From positions 543,608 to 607,607 of the forward strand of contig NZ_VIRL01000003.1 in NCBI RefSeq assembly GCF_006874465.1: a DNA stretch of 64,000 nt, in the 5' to 3' direction. Position 1 is the stretch's first letter; each line of letters starts with the position of its first letter. The position numbers and the translations under genes were made by a program. The notes under the pieces were generated by a model, which worked only from the letters and a program-made list of their open reading frames with translations, made no database searches and was not told where the DNA came from. Positions 18,568 through 27,624 of this stretch are shown here, in pieces. This stretch comes from Microbispora bryophytorum. GTDB lineage: Bacteria; Actinomycetota; Actinomycetes; Streptosporangiales; Streptosporangiaceae.

Positions 18568-19389
18568 GTGGATGGCAATCCGAGTACGAGCGCGGGCCTG
18601 GACGAGGTGTTCAGGGCGCTGGCCGATCCGAGCCGGCGTGCGCTGCTCGACTCGCTCAACGCCCGCAACGGGCAGACGCTGCGCGAGCTGTGCGCCGGAC
18701 TCGACATGACCAGGCAGTCCGTCAGCAAGCACCTCGCGGTGCTGGAGGAGGCCGGGCTCGTCGCCACCGTACGGCGGGGCCGGGAGAAGCTGCACTACCT
18801 CAACGCCGCGCCCGTGCACGAGATCGCCCATCGGTGGATCAGCCGCTACGACCGGGCCAGGGTCCAAGCCCTGGCGGACCTGAAACTCGCCCTTGAGGAG
18901 ACCCCGATGGATGCGCCGACCTTCGTCTACACCACCTATATCCGCACCTCGGCGCAGAAGCTCTGGCAGGCGCTGACCGAGCCCGCCTTCACCCGCCGCT
19001 ACTGGGCCACGGAGTTCACCACGGACTGGTCGGCCGGCTCACCGATGACCTGGGACAACCACGGCGTACTGATCAGCGACCCGGAGCAGGTCGTGCTGGA
19101 GGCCGAACCCTACAGCCGGCTCTCCTACACCTGGCACGCCGTCACCCCCGAGCTCGCCAAGCGCTTCGGCTGGGACGAGGAGTTGCTCGCCCGGCTGTCC
19201 GCCGAGGCCCGCTCGAAGGTCACCTTCACGCTTGAGGAGGCCGGGCAGGTCGTGAAGCTCACCGTCGTGCACGACGGCTTCGAGCCCGGATCGAGCCTGG
19301 CCGAGATGGTCAGCCACGGCTGGCCGAACGTGGTGGCGAGCCTGAAGTCGCTGCTGGAGACCGGCGAGCCGCTTCCGGACGGCGCGTGA
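18568..19389 (+). CDS. ArsR-family repressor fused to an SRPBCC (AHSA1) domain
   Basis: Two-domain protein of 273 residues. Residues about 8-95 are an ArsR winged helix (VFRALADPSRRALLDSLNA, TLRELCAGLDMTRQSVSKHL, then LEEAGLVATVRRGREKLHYL). Residues about 112-270 are an AHSA1-type SRPBCC domain (TTYIRTSAQKLWQALTEPAF, then RYWATEF and SPMTWDNHG), a hydrophobic ligand-binding fold. In other actinobacteria these two parts are often separate adjacent genes; here one reading frame joins them. GTG at 18568 was chosen because upstream codons overlap the operator and AAAGG lies ten bases before it. Likely a ligand-controlled autorepressor. Confidence 0.9.
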   Translation: MDGNPSTSAGLDEVFRALADPSRRALLDSLNARNGQTLRELCAGLDMTRQSVSKHLAVLEEAGLVATVRRGREKLHYLNAAPVHEIAHRWISRYDRARVQALADLKLALEETPMDAPTFVYTTYIRTSAQKLWQALTEPAFTRRYWATEFTTDWSAGSPMTWDNHGVLISDPEQVVLEAEPYSRLSYTWHAVTPELAKRFGWDEELLARLSAEARSKVTFTLEEAGQVVKLTVVHDGFEPGSSLAEMVSHGWPNVVASLKSLLETGEPLPDGA

Positions 19390-19589
19390 CCTCCTCGACC
19401 AGGGCCCGACGACGTCGCGAGGTGCCGCCCGGGCCGGCCCGCCTGGGCGAACGCCCAGAGGAGGGCGGCGGAAGCGCTCGATGAGGGTTCTTCCGATCGA
19501 CCTGGGTGGTGCGGGCTCGCCTCCGTGGCCGCGTCCGGCTGTTGCGAGGCATATCGTCCCGCGCTCCCGCGTCGCTAGGGTTCGGTGCC

Positions 19590-21254
19590 ATGGTCACCCC
19601 TCTGGACCCCGACGACCCGCGCGTACTGGGTGAGTTCGCACTGAGGGGGCGGCTCGGCGAGGGCGGGCAGGGGGTGGTGTTCCTCGGCCTGTCGCCCCGC
19701 GGGGAACCGGTCGCGGTGAAAGTGCTCAAGTCGGGGCTCGACTCGTCGGTGCGGGAGCGGCTGGTCCGCGAGCTCGACGCGATGCGCGGTGTCGCGCCCT
19801 TCTGCACCGCCCGAGTGCTGACCGCGGTGGTCGATGGGCGGATGCCGTACGTGGTGAGCGAGTTCATCGACGGGCCGTCTCTGCAGCAGCGGGTCGATGC
19901 CGGCGGTCCGCTGCGGGGCGGCGAGTTGGAACGCCTCGCGGTCGGCACGGCCACGGCGCTGGCGGCCGTTCACGCGGCCGGGATCGTGCACCGGGACTTC
20001 AAGCCGGCCAATGTGCTGCTGGGGCCGGACGGCCCCCGGGTGGTGGACTTCGGCATCGCCAGGCACGGCGCGAGTGACACGATCACGGCGGGCCCGGTCG
20101 GCACCCCGGCCTACCTGGCTCCCGAGCAGATCGCCGGGGACCCGGCCACGCCCGCCTGCGACGTGTTCGCCTGGGGAGCCACGATCGTCTTCGCCGCCAC
20201 GGGCCGCCCGGCCTTCGGCGCCGCCAGCGTCCCCGCCGTCCTGCACCGGATCCTGACCGCCGAGCCCGACGCCTCGGCACTGCCCCGGTCGCTGCGTGGC
20301 GTGGTCGAACGATGCCTCGCCAAGGATCCCGCGCGCCGGCCGGCCTCCCGCGACCTGCTGCTGGAGCTCGTCGGATCCGCCCCCGACCCGCTGCGGGCGG
20401 GCGCGGCCGCAGCGACCACCAGGCCGGAGGGCGTACGGCGGGGTGGGACGACCGCGATCCTCCCGGCCTTCCCGGGTCCGGCCCCGGGTCCGGCCCCGGA
20501 TTCGGGTCCGGGTTCGGGTTCGGGTTCGGCTGGGACGCTTTCGCCGGGCCCGGAGACGACCGGGGCGGGCGGCCGCCGGCAGGCCTCCCGTTTCGGGATC
20601 GTCGCCGGGGCGGTGACAGCCGTGGCCGCGGTGTCGGTCGCCGCCGCACTGCTGGGGCCGCGCCTGCTGTCCAGCGAAACGGCTGGCACCTCGACGCACG
20701 CCACCACGACGACGACCGTCTCGCACCCCGCCGGCTCACCGGCGCCGCCCGCCGGCAACACGCCGGGGGAGACCGTCACGGACTACGGCGGCACGGGCCA
20801 GGACGACACGGGACAGGACGGCGGAGAGCAGGATGACACCGGCCAGGACGACACCATGACGACGGACGACGCCTTGGACGGTTCCTCCGGGGACGCCACA
20901 GCGACTCCGAAGGCCACCGCCGTGCCGTCGACGACGCCGGGCGGAACGGTTCCGGCCGCGTTCGCCGGCACCTGGGGAGGCCACCTCGAGCCCGACCAGC
21001 TCGTGGGAACCAGCGAGACCGACGTACAGATCGTGCTGGAGCCGGGCGGACGCGCCGGAAGCTGGAAGGACACCAACAGCTCATGCCGGGGGAGTCTGAC
21101 GCTGACGCGCAGCTCCGGCACGGCACTCGTCTTCCGGCTGGACAAGTGCGCACCAGGCAGGATCACCCTGATCCAGACCGGTGAGGGGCTCGCCTACCGA
21201 TGGGACGGCGACGAGGGCGATGTCACCTTCCAGGGCCTCCTGGTCAAGGACTGA
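19590..21254 (+). CDS. Membrane-anchored Ser/Thr protein kinase with extracellular C-terminal domain
   Basis: A 554-residue PknB-type kinase. Gly-rich loop LGEGGQGVV (22-30), catalytic Lys44 in VAVKVL, HRDFKPAN loop with Asp136, DFG at 153-155, and GTPAYLAPEQ as the activation/APE segment. A Pro/Gly/Ser linker (290-330) precedes one transmembrane helix (FGIVAGAVTAVAAVSVAAALL, about 335-355). Outside, a Thr- and Asp-rich stretch leads to a compact C-terminal domain (FAGTWGGHLEPDQLVGTSET to the end) of unknown ligand. HRDFK instead of HRDLK is common in this actinobacterial group. It precedes three membrane or repeat-protein genes that could be substrates or partners, but a 430-bp gap separates them. 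Confidence 0.93.
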   Translation: MVTPLDPDDPRVLGEFALRGRLGEGGQGVVFLGLSPRGEPVAVKVLKSGLDSSVRERLVRELDAMRGVAPFCTARVLTAVVDGRMPYVVSEFIDGPSLQQRVDAGGPLRGGELERLAVGTATALAAVHAAGIVHRDFKPANVLLGPDGPRVVDFGIARHGASDTITAGPVGTPAYLAPEQIAGDPATPACDVFAWGATIVFAATGRPAFGAASVPAVLHRILTAEPDASALPRSLRGVVERCLAKDPARRPASRDLLLELVGSAPDPLRAGAAAATTRPEGVRRGGTTAILPAFPGPAPGPAPDSGPGSGSGSAGTLSPGPETTGAGGRRQASRFGIVAGAVTAVAAVSVAAALLGPRLLSSETAGTSTHATTTTTVSHPAGSPAPPAGNTPGETVTDYGGTGQDDTGQDGGEQDDTGQDDTMTTDDALDGSSGDATATPKATAVPSTTPGGTVPAAFAGTWGGHLEPDQLVGTSETDVQIVLEPGGRAGSWKDTNSSCRGSLTLTRSSGTALVFRLDKCAPGRITLIQTGEGLAYRWDGDEGDVTFQGLLVKD

Positions 21255-21683
21255 CCACTCCGCATGGAGACCCTGGGGGTGCGGCACCCGCGGACAGTAC
21301 GCATCGCTGAGACCGGCGTGGTCGGTGAGCGATGTTGATCGTCGCCGATCAGCGACTGCCCCTGCCCGTTATCGCCGATTGAGCTGGAGGTGCGTGGATT
21401 CACTCCGGCTGATCCGCTGAACAGAGGGTGGACGGCATGGCGCTGCGATTGATGGATCGTTCCAGTGTGACTGTCCCTCGATATGTCGGGCCAGGTGAAA
21501 TGGCCACACTCCTCCGCGAATAGCTGGAAAGGGTCCGACACATTCGGTGAAGGGGCTCGAAACTCCTGGTCAGCGACATATCGAGAGTGTGCGTGGGCGC
21601 ATCCGGCGAAGTGCCGGTGCCCGCTTCTTAACCACTGATACGCTTTACACCTTTCGGTAACTCTGAGCATTTACGGGGCAAGA
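21255..21683. other. 429-bp intergenic region with long inverted repeat
   Basis: No gene is seen. It must hold the promoter of the metallopeptidase-like gene. A distinctive 12-bp inverted repeat pair is described separately. Confidence 0.6.
21477..21585. promoter_or_regulatory. Paired 12-bp inverted repeat upstream of the metallopeptidase gene
   Basis: CTCGATATGTCG (21477-21488) and its exact reverse complement CGACATATCGAG (21574-21585) are 85 bases apart. The segment between them contains a further hairpin, GGCCA-GGTGAAA-TGGCC. The arms lie 100-200 bases upstream of the GTG start and could be two binding sites of one regulator or the base of a structured leader RNA. Confidence 0.6.
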
Positions 21684-23240
21684 GTGACGACGGGGCCCGG
21701 TTATCACCAGCAGTATCCGCCTCAGCCGCCGCCGCAGTGGCAGTCTCAGCCTCCACCTCCGCCACCGCAGTGGCAGTCTCAGCCTCCACCTCCGCCACCG
21801 CAGTGGCAGTACGGCCCTCCGCCGCAGCAGTGGCAGGCTCCGCCTCCCCCTCCGCCTCCTGGGCCCGGACGCAGGACCGGGCTGTGGGTGACGCTCGGGA
21901 TCCTGTCCCTCGTCCTCGTCGTCGCGGTGGGTGCGGGGGTGGGCCTTGTCCTGCGGGGCGGCGGCTCCGGCGACTCCGGCGACGACGCCACGGGCAAGGC
22001 CGCCACCGACTCGAACACGGTCGTCGTGAAGGACGACGAGATCACCAAGCTGGTCCAGTCGCACAGCAGGGCGCTGGCCTCGGGTGACGCCAAGGCATTC
22101 ACCTCGATCTTCGACCAGAAGAACGCCGCTCTGGTCCGCGATCAGGCGAGAGTCTTCGCCAACCTGCGCAAGATGCCGCTGGCCGAGAAGTCCTACCAGG
22201 TGTTGCGCCGCCAAGGCCGGGCTCAGGACAGTTTCGGACGGGGCGTGAAGTTCACGCAGGACGTCGCGTTCGTCCACCGGTTCGACGGCATCGACCTGCG
22301 CCCGGTGTCCGAGTGGTATCGCTGGACCATCGAGAAGGCCTCGCCGAACGCGCCCCTTGTCGTGACCAAGGTGCAGGGCGCGCCGCCGACGATCAGCGGC
22401 GAGGCGTCGAAGACGATGTACTTCCCCGGGCCGTGGGACGTCTGGCCGGACATCGTGGTCGCGAAGGCGGGCGACAGCATCGTCCTCGCCAGGCCGCAGG
22501 ACGCCGCTCTGGCCCGGCGCGTCGCACCGACCGTCTCCGCTGCCGCCGCGAGCGACCTCGCCTTCTGGGAGAAGAACGGCGATCCGGACGCGGCGGTGCC
22601 GACCGGGTTCGTGGTGGCGCTGGTCGAGGGAAAGGCCCAGCTCGGCAAGTTGTTCCGTACGGCCAAGGCGAACGAGGCCGGCGTTTCGATCCCGATGCCG
22701 AGCTGGGGGGTCGGGAACGACACCGTGAAGATCGGCGGCACCCGCGTCGTCATGGACACGACGTCGGAGTTCTTCAGGAACAAGCAGGGGATCATGGAGA
22801 TCTCCGAGCACGAGCTCGCGCACTCGCTCGTCGCCGGGCTCGACAGTGCGCAGTTCGCTCTGTTCGGCAGGGCGAACTGGATCACCGAGGGCTTCGCCGA
22901 GTACGTCGCCGGCCGCAGCCAGCCGATCGCGCAGAACCGGCGGGCCGACGAGGGCCGTGCGTACGTGGCAGGACGGCTCGCCATGCCGTTCGACGGGAAG
23001 CTGCCGTCCAACGCCCTCTGGGACTTCAAGCAGATGACGAGCGTCAACTACCTCATGGGGCATGTGGCCATGCGGTTCATCGCGCAGAAGTACGGCGAGC
23101 GGAAGCTGGTCGAGGGCGTGGTCGCGGCTTACCGGGCACCGGGCGACGACAGCGAAGCCGCCCTCTTCAAGGTGCTCGGCGTGACGATGGCGGACTTCGA
23201 GCGGCAGTGGGCGGGCTACGTCCGCGCCCAGTTCGCGTGA
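21684..23240 (+). CDS. Membrane-anchored gluzincin-type metallopeptidase-like protein
   Basis: A 518-residue protein with a cytoplasmic Pro/Gln/Trp-rich N-terminus (two [11 protein letters not shown] repeats plus variants, residues 10-60), one transmembrane helix ([24 protein letters not shown], about 67-90) and an extracellular region. After an NTF2-like stretch ([20 protein letters not shown]) comes [14 protein letters not shown] with the zinc-binding HELAH (His376-His380) and, 22 residues on, [12 protein letters not shown] where Glu402 would be the third ligand: the HExxH...E layout of gluzincins. GTG start with GGGGCAAGA upstream. It is followed 13 bases later by the PQQ-repeat protein with a similar N-terminal design, so the two likely form one envelope system. 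Confidence 0.85.
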   Translation: MTTGPGYHQQYPPQPPPQWQSQPPPPPPQWQSQPPPPPPQWQYGPPPQQWQAPPPPPPPGPGRRTGLWVTLGILSLVLVVAVGAGVGLVLRGGGSGDSGDDATGKAATDSNTVVVKDDEITKLVQSHSRALASGDAKAFTSIFDQKNAALVRDQARVFANLRKMPLAEKSYQVLRRQGRAQDSFGRGVKFTQDVAFVHRFDGIDLRPVSEWYRWTIEKASPNAPLVVTKVQGAPPTISGEASKTMYFPGPWDVWPDIVVAKAGDSIVLARPQDAALARRVAPTVSAAAASDLAFWEKNGDPDAAVPTGFVVALVEGKAQLGKLFRTAKANEAGVSIPMPSWGVGNDTVKIGGTRVVMDTTSEFFRNKQGIMEISEHELAHSLVAGLDSAQFALFGRANWITEGFAEYVAGRSQPIAQNRRADEGRAYVAGRLAMPFDGKLPSNALWDFKQMTSVNYLMGHVAMRFIAQKYGERKLVEGVVAAYRAPGDDSEAALFKVLGVTMADFERQWAGYVRAQFA

Positions 23241-23253
23241 TCGGGGGAGAAGC

Positions 23254-25485
23254 ATGACGGATCAGCACAACGGGGACCCGTACGGCGGGCCCACACCGCC
23301 CACACCGCCATCAGCTCCCACACCGCTCTTGCCGTACCACCCCAACGGTTCGGGTGGGTCGGCCTACGGCGGACAGGAACAGCCCTACCTCGGCCAGGGA
23401 CGACCGGGTGACGCCGGAGGCTGGGGCCAGCCCGCACTCAACCAGTCCGCACCCGCTCGGCCGGCGTACGGCCAGCCGGCCTATGGCCAGCCCGCGTCCG
23501 GACAGCCGGTGTCCGGTCAGCCGGTGTCCGGTCAGCCGGTGTCTGCTCAGCCGGTGTCTGCTCAGCAGGCCTATGGTCAGCAGACCTACGGTCAGCAGGC
23601 CTATGGTCACCCGGCACCGGCTCAGCCGACGTACGGGCAGCCGGGTGGTCAGGGGCAGCTAGGTGGTCAGGGGCAGCGGGGTGAGCAGGCCGGGCCGGGC
23701 CCGCAGGCTCCGTCGGCGTACGGACCGCCCGGCGAGAGCGCGCCGTGGGGTCCGGGCGCCCCAGGCGCACCGGCGCCGTACGGCCAGCCGGGTCAACCTC
23801 AGCCAGGTCAACCTCAGCCGGGTCAACCTCAGCCGGGTCAACCTCAGCCGGGTCAACCTCAGCCGGGCCAAGCCCATCCGGGTCAGGGCCAAGCCCAGCC
23901 AGGCCAAGCCCAGCCGGGTCAGGGATACCCGGGTCCGGGTCAGCCGGGTCAGGGATACCCGGGCTCGCCGTACCCGCAGTCCTGGGGGCAGCCGGGCCCG
24001 GCCGCTCCGGCCCCCGCTCCACCCGGGCAGGGCCAGACGCCCTGGTATCCAGGCGGGCAGGGGTACGCGGGCCAACAGGGCTATCCAGGTCAGCAGGGGG
24101 GCTACCCTGGCCAGGGCTATGGCGCCCAGGGACAGCCCGCCCAGGGGCTTCCACCGCAGCCGCAGCCGCAGCCGCAGGCGCCTGGCGGCAAGGGCAAGCC
24201 GGTGCTGTTCGTCGTGCTCGGGCTGGTTGTGCTGCTTGCGGTGGGCGCGGGGACCGCCTGGCTCGTCGCAGGCGGCGGCTCCGCCACCGATTCCGGTTCC
24301 GGTGGGGGCGCGGGGGAATGGTCCGTCCCGCTCGCGAGTGCCGACAGCATGGACTTCACCCAGGGACTCGCGTTCGCGGGCTGGCTGACGGACAAGACGG
24401 TGATCCGGGTGCAGCGCGACGGGGTGCTCGCCTACGACCTGACCTCGGGCAAGCGTGCCTGGGGCACCCCCTCGCCCGGCGACCAGCTCTGCGGCGCCAC
24501 CTCCGGCCTGACGAACGGCAAGGGCGCCGTGGCGTACGGCAGCGACCAGTTGTGCGACCACCTGGCCGGGGTCGACGCCGCGACAGGAAAGATGACCTGG
24601 AAGATCAAGATTCCGGCGGAGAAGTCCCGGCTGGCCAACTCGCTCACGGTGCCCCGGATCATGGATGCGGGCGATGTCGCCGTGGTGTACGCGAACGACG
24701 TCCTGTCCGGCTACCGCCTGTCGGACGGCGCGAAGCAGTGGACCGCCCAGCTTCCCCAGGGCTGCCACATCAAGGACATGAACACGGCGGCCACCCGGGT
24801 GGCCCTGCTCCTCGACTGCACTTTCGAGGGTTCGGGCGGCCTCGTGCAGGTGCTCGACCCGAAGAGCGGCAAGACCGAATTACGCTCCAAGATCGGTGAG
24901 CTCAGCTTGATGAGCCTGATGCTGTCGGCCGACCCGCTGATCGTCCGGCAGGAGGAAGGCGACAAGAGCACCTTCACGGTTCTCGACGACCGGGGCGCCA
25001 AGGTCAGCGAGTTCACGACCGGCAAGGTGGACATGCTCGCCATGAACACGGTCGCCTTCGTGGACGGGATGTTCGAGCAGCGCCGCTACCTCGTGCAGGG
25101 CGGCCGTCTCTACCTCACGACCTTCCCGCAGAACGTGCCGGGCAAGGCCCGGTCGAGCGACAAGGTGCTCGCCTTCGACCTCAAGACCGGCAAGCAGGTG
25201 TGGGAGTCGTCCGGCACCCAGCCCACGATGCTGAATCCCGTCCGCGCCGACGACCACGGCCTGCTCGCGCTGGAGGTCGGCGACTGGCGCGACCTGCCTC
25301 CCCGGCTCGTCCGCCTGGACGCCGCCACCGGCAAGGCGGCCGAGGTGGCGCAGCTGCCGCAGAAGTACGGCACCGAGGGAGACGACGCGCGGGTCTTCGA
25401 GCGGAACGGCGCCGTCGTCATCGTGCCGTGGACCCCGGTCGCCGTGAAACACGCGGTCGTCTACGTCCACACCAAGGAGAGCTGA
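23254..25485 (+). CDS. Membrane protein with Gln/Pro/Gly-rich N-terminus and PQQ-like beta-propeller
   Basis: A 743-residue protein. Residues 1-310 are low complexity: repeats of GQPx[14 protein letters not shown] and GQPQP, the kind of flexible cytoplasmic tail seen before actinobacterial membrane sensors. One transmembrane helix follows ([24 protein letters not shown], about 315-338). The extracellular part holds PQQ/WD-like blades ([49 protein letters not shown]). It has the typical W-docking AxDxxTGxxxW motif but no evidence of bound PQQ. ATG with GGGGGAGAAG upstream. It shares an operon with the metallopeptidase-like and LRV-repeat genes; such propellers usually act as protein scaffolds or sensors. 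Confidence 0.88.
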   Translation: MTDQHNGDPYGGPTPPTPPSAPTPLLPYHPNGSGGSAYGGQEQPYLGQGRPGDAGGWGQPALNQSAPARPAYGQPAYGQPASGQPVSGQPVSGQPVSAQPVSAQQAYGQQTYGQQAYGHPAPAQPTYGQPGGQGQLGGQGQRGEQAGPGPQAPSAYGPPGESAPWGPGAPGAPAPYGQPGQPQPGQPQPGQPQPGQPQPGQPQPGQAHPGQGQAQPGQAQPGQGYPGPGQPGQGYPGSPYPQSWGQPGPAAPAPAPPGQGQTPWYPGGQGYAGQQGYPGQQGGYPGQGYGAQGQPAQGLPPQPQPQPQAPGGKGKPVLFVVLGLVVLLAVGAGTAWLVAGGGSATDSGSGGGAGEWSVPLASADSMDFTQGLAFAGWLTDKTVIRVQRDGVLAYDLTSGKRAWGTPSPGDQLCGATSGLTNGKGAVAYGSDQLCDHLAGVDAATGKMTWKIKIPAEKSRLANSLTVPRIMDAGDVAVVYANDVLSGYRLSDGAKQWTAQLPQGCHIKDMNTAATRVALLLDCTFEGSGGLVQVLDPKSGKTELRSKIGELSLMSLMLSADPLIVRQEEGDKSTFTVLDDRGAKVSEFTTGKVDMLAMNTVAFVDGMFEQRRYLVQGGRLYLTTFPQNVPGKARSSDKVLAFDLKTGKQVWESSGTQPTMLNPVRADDHGLLALEVGDWRDLPPRLVRLDAATGKAAEVAQLPQKYGTEGDDARVFERNGAVVIVPWTPVAVKHAVVYVHTKES
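23791..23865 (+). repeat. Five tandem 15-bp repeats inside the propeller-protein gene
   Basis: GGTCAACCTCAGCCG repeated five times with one base change, encoding GQPQP units. The unit is a multiple of three, so copy-number change would only alter tail length. Confidence 0.92.
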
Positions 25486-25500
25486 CCGGGCCGGTCCCGG

Positions 25501-27087
25501 GTGGCGGCGGCCGAGAACTCGCATGCCGAAGTGATCAGGGCAGGGCAGCATGTCCCCGTGGATCATGTCCTGTGTGGCCTCGCCGAGAATCCGGCTATGC
25601 CGTGCGATCTGGTGGACCTGCTGGTCACGATTGCCGACGAGGACATCGCCTCCAATATGGCCTGGCGTGCGGACCTGACCCGTGCACAGGCGGTGGCGCT
25701 GGTCTCACGCGTCGAAGACAGCGCTGCGCGGCTCGCGGAGCGGGGGCTGCTGACGGCCGCCGACATCGATCCGGTGGCACAGCCGCTCGCCGCGCTCGCC
25801 CTGCTGAGTGAGGGGGCAGGCCGCCCGGAGTGGGCGCGCCTGGTCGCGGCGGATCCGGATGCCGGCTGCCGGGAGCGGCTGGCCGCCTGCCCCGGCCTCC
25901 CGACCGACGTGGCGGAGACCCTCGCCGCCGACACCGCCATCCGGGTCGTCGCGGAGCTCGCACTGTGGACGACCTCGGACATGGCGGAGCGGCTCGCGGA
26001 GCACCCGCATGCGGAGGTCCGCCGTGCGGTGGCCGCGAACGAGGCGACACCGCCCTCGGTGCTGGCCGCGCTGCTCACCGGTGAAGGGCTTCCCCCGGCT
26101 CGGCGGTGCCTGGTTTGCGATCGGAAGGAACCGCCGTTCGTCCACGATCCGGACTGCGCGGAGCCCGACTGCGAGCTGCCGTCGGGTGCCTCGTGTGACG
26201 GCTCCCACGAGTCCACGGTCCACGACATGCAGCAACAGGCGCTGAGAAACCCGGCCACGCCCGCCGCTGCCGTGCTCGCCTTCGCCGGTCATCCCTCGAT
26301 GCTGCTGCGATGGGAGCTGGCGGGGCGCACCGACCTGCCTCCGGAGGTGTACGAACGCCTCGCCGGCAGCCCGGAGCCCGGTGTCCGCGGAACTCTCGCG
26401 GACAATCCCGAGATCGACGACCGTCTGATGCAGAGGCTGGCCATCGACCCCTGTGACGACGTGCGGCGCAGCCTGGCTCACAACCCGCGCGTGCCGCTGG
26501 ACGTGCTCACCCGCGTGGCCGGAACCGTCAGAATCGGTCCCACCCCGCTGCCGCGGATCGTCACGGCCACGCCGGCCGAGGTCGAAGAACTGGCCGCCTC
26601 GGCGGATCCGGCCGTGCGGACGCTGGTGGCCGAACGGCGCGACCTGCCGTCCGGGATCCGCGACGCGCTGGCCGCCGACCCCGACGCCAAAGTGCTCAAG
26701 TCCATCGCGCCGCACCCGGGCCTGTCCGAAGCGCGACTGCGGGCCATGGCCGACCGGCACGGCGTACGGGTTCTCGTCAGAGTGGCGAGCAATCCGGACG
26801 CATCGGCGGCATTGCTGGAGGACCTGGTGCGGCACCGGCCGCCGGTGAAGAAGGCGTTCCGTGAGGTCGCACGCCATCCCAACGCGACGGCCCTGGCGCT
26901 GTCGGCGTGCTTGCAGGATTGCCAGGCCAGGCCGGTCGCTGCGGGACACCCGGCCCTGCCACCTGAGGTCATCGTCGAGTTGCTCGCGGACGACGAGTGG
27001 CAGGTGGTGGAGGCGGCCGCCGCCAACCCGTCGCTGCCGCTCACGGTGATGTCGGCGCTGGTGTCCTCACGCGGTCAGGTGGGTTGA
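25501..27087 (+). CDS. LRV/HEAT-like repeat protein with Cys-rich insert
   Basis: A 528-residue, apparently cytoplasmic protein made of about twelve 24-residue leucine-rich-repeat-variant units of the type LAxxPxxPxxVLxxLAxDxxxxVRxxxAxN (for example LAACPGLPTDVAETLAAD, LAHNPRVPLDVLTRVAG, VASNPDASAALLEDLVRH). Between repeats, residues 203-232 carry CLVCDRKEPPFVHDPDC and further Cys at 224 and 232. The Azotobacter LRV protein has an Fe-S cluster, so metal binding is plausible here, though the Cys pattern is different. GTG at 25501 is 15 bases after the propeller gene; GTG 25558 is a possible later start. Function unknown; probably a protein-binding partner of the preceding two proteins. Confidence 0.85.
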   Translation: MAAAENSHAEVIRAGQHVPVDHVLCGLAENPAMPCDLVDLLVTIADEDIASNMAWRADLTRAQAVALVSRVEDSAARLAERGLLTAADIDPVAQPLAALALLSEGAGRPEWARLVAADPDAGCRERLAACPGLPTDVAETLAADTAIRVVAELALWTTSDMAERLAEHPHAEVRRAVAANEATPPSVLAALLTGEGLPPARRCLVCDRKEPPFVHDPDCAEPDCELPSGASCDGSHESTVHDMQQQALRNPATPAAAVLAFAGHPSMLLRWELAGRTDLPPEVYERLAGSPEPGVRGTLADNPEIDDRLMQRLAIDPCDDVRRSLAHNPRVPLDVLTRVAGTVRIGPTPLPRIVTATPAEVEELAASADPAVRTLVAERRDLPSGIRDALAADPDAKVLKSIAPHPGLSEARLRAMADRHGVRVLVRVASNPDASAALLEDLVRHRPPVKKAFREVARHPNATALALSACLQDCQARPVAAGHPALPPEVIVELLADDEWQVVEAAAANPSLPLTVMSALVSSRGQVG

Positions 27088-27102
27088 TTCGCCCGTTGCG
27101 CA

Positions 27103-27137
27103 ACGAGGTTCCGTCCGATGGCCGGACGGGACCTCGT
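27103..27137. terminator. Bidirectional terminator hairpin
   Basis: ACGAGGTTCCGTCCG pairs with CGGACGGGACCTCGT (15 bp, one T-G pair) around a five-base loop. It starts 16 bases after the LRV gene stop and ends 15 bases before the CBM2 remnant's stop on the other strand. Confidence 0.82.
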
Positions 27138-27151
27138 CGATCCGCTTCACA

Positions 27152-27520
27152 TCATGGGCTGGTGCAGGTGAGCGCCGGGGCGGCCGAGGATCCTCCGCCC
27201 AGGAAGCCGAAGGTCGTGGTCGCGTTGGCCGCGAGCGAGCCGTTCCACGCCTCGTTGCGCACCGTCACGGCCGAACCGGAGCCCGAGCGCACGCCTCCCC
27301 ACAGCTGGGTGATGGTCTGTGAACCGGGCCAGGCCCAGTTCACGGTCCAGCCGCTGATCGCCGCGTTGCCCGCGCGCACCGTGACCTCACCCTGGAAGCC
27401 GCCGGGCCAGGAGTTGACCACCCGCTACGTCGCCGAGCATGCGCCGGACACTCCGCCGGACGGCGAGGGGCTCGGACTCGATGAGGGACTCGGGCTCGCG
27501 CTGGGTGAGGGGCTTCTGTG
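27152..27520 (-). pseudogene. Truncated secreted-enzyme remnant: Ser/Pro linker plus CBM2 with an amber codon
   Basis: One frame reads a Ser/Pro linker (SPSPSASPSPSSSPSPSPSG), then VSGACSAT, a TAG (27425-27427), then RVVNSWPGGFQGEVTVRAGN and the rest of a cellulose-binding CBM2 (ISGWTVNWAWPG, TVRNEAWNGSLAAN, FGFLG, final CTSP). Intact CBM2 modules have Tyr where the TAG falls (CSATYRVVNSW), so TAC to TAG is the simple explanation. No catalytic domain, signal peptide or start codon remains upstream, where the P450 gene lies. This is the tail of a lost cellulase or similar enzyme. Confidence 0.82.
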
Positions 27521-27624
27521 GTCATGACGATTCCTGCGACCCGTACGGCGCGGACGGGTCGTCCGCGCTTCGGAGAGGGAGCGGCCGGCGCCGCTCGGCG
27601 ACGGGCCGAAACCGCGCCGAGATC

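Noticed and set aside
20500..20532. Tandem TTCGGG repeats as a regulatory element
   Set aside because: They encode a Gly/Ser linker inside the kinase gene and need no other explanation.
23469..23640. Repeated GGTCAGCC-type units as a CRISPR array
   Set aside because: The units are short, contiguous and in frame, encoding Gln/Pro/Gly repeats in a long gene; there are no spacers or cas genes.
27425..27427. TAG inside the CBM2 frame as a recoded amino acid
   Set aside because: No pyrrolysine machinery is expected in actinomycetes, no catalytic domain or start remains upstream, and Tyr to TAG by one base is a simpler reading.
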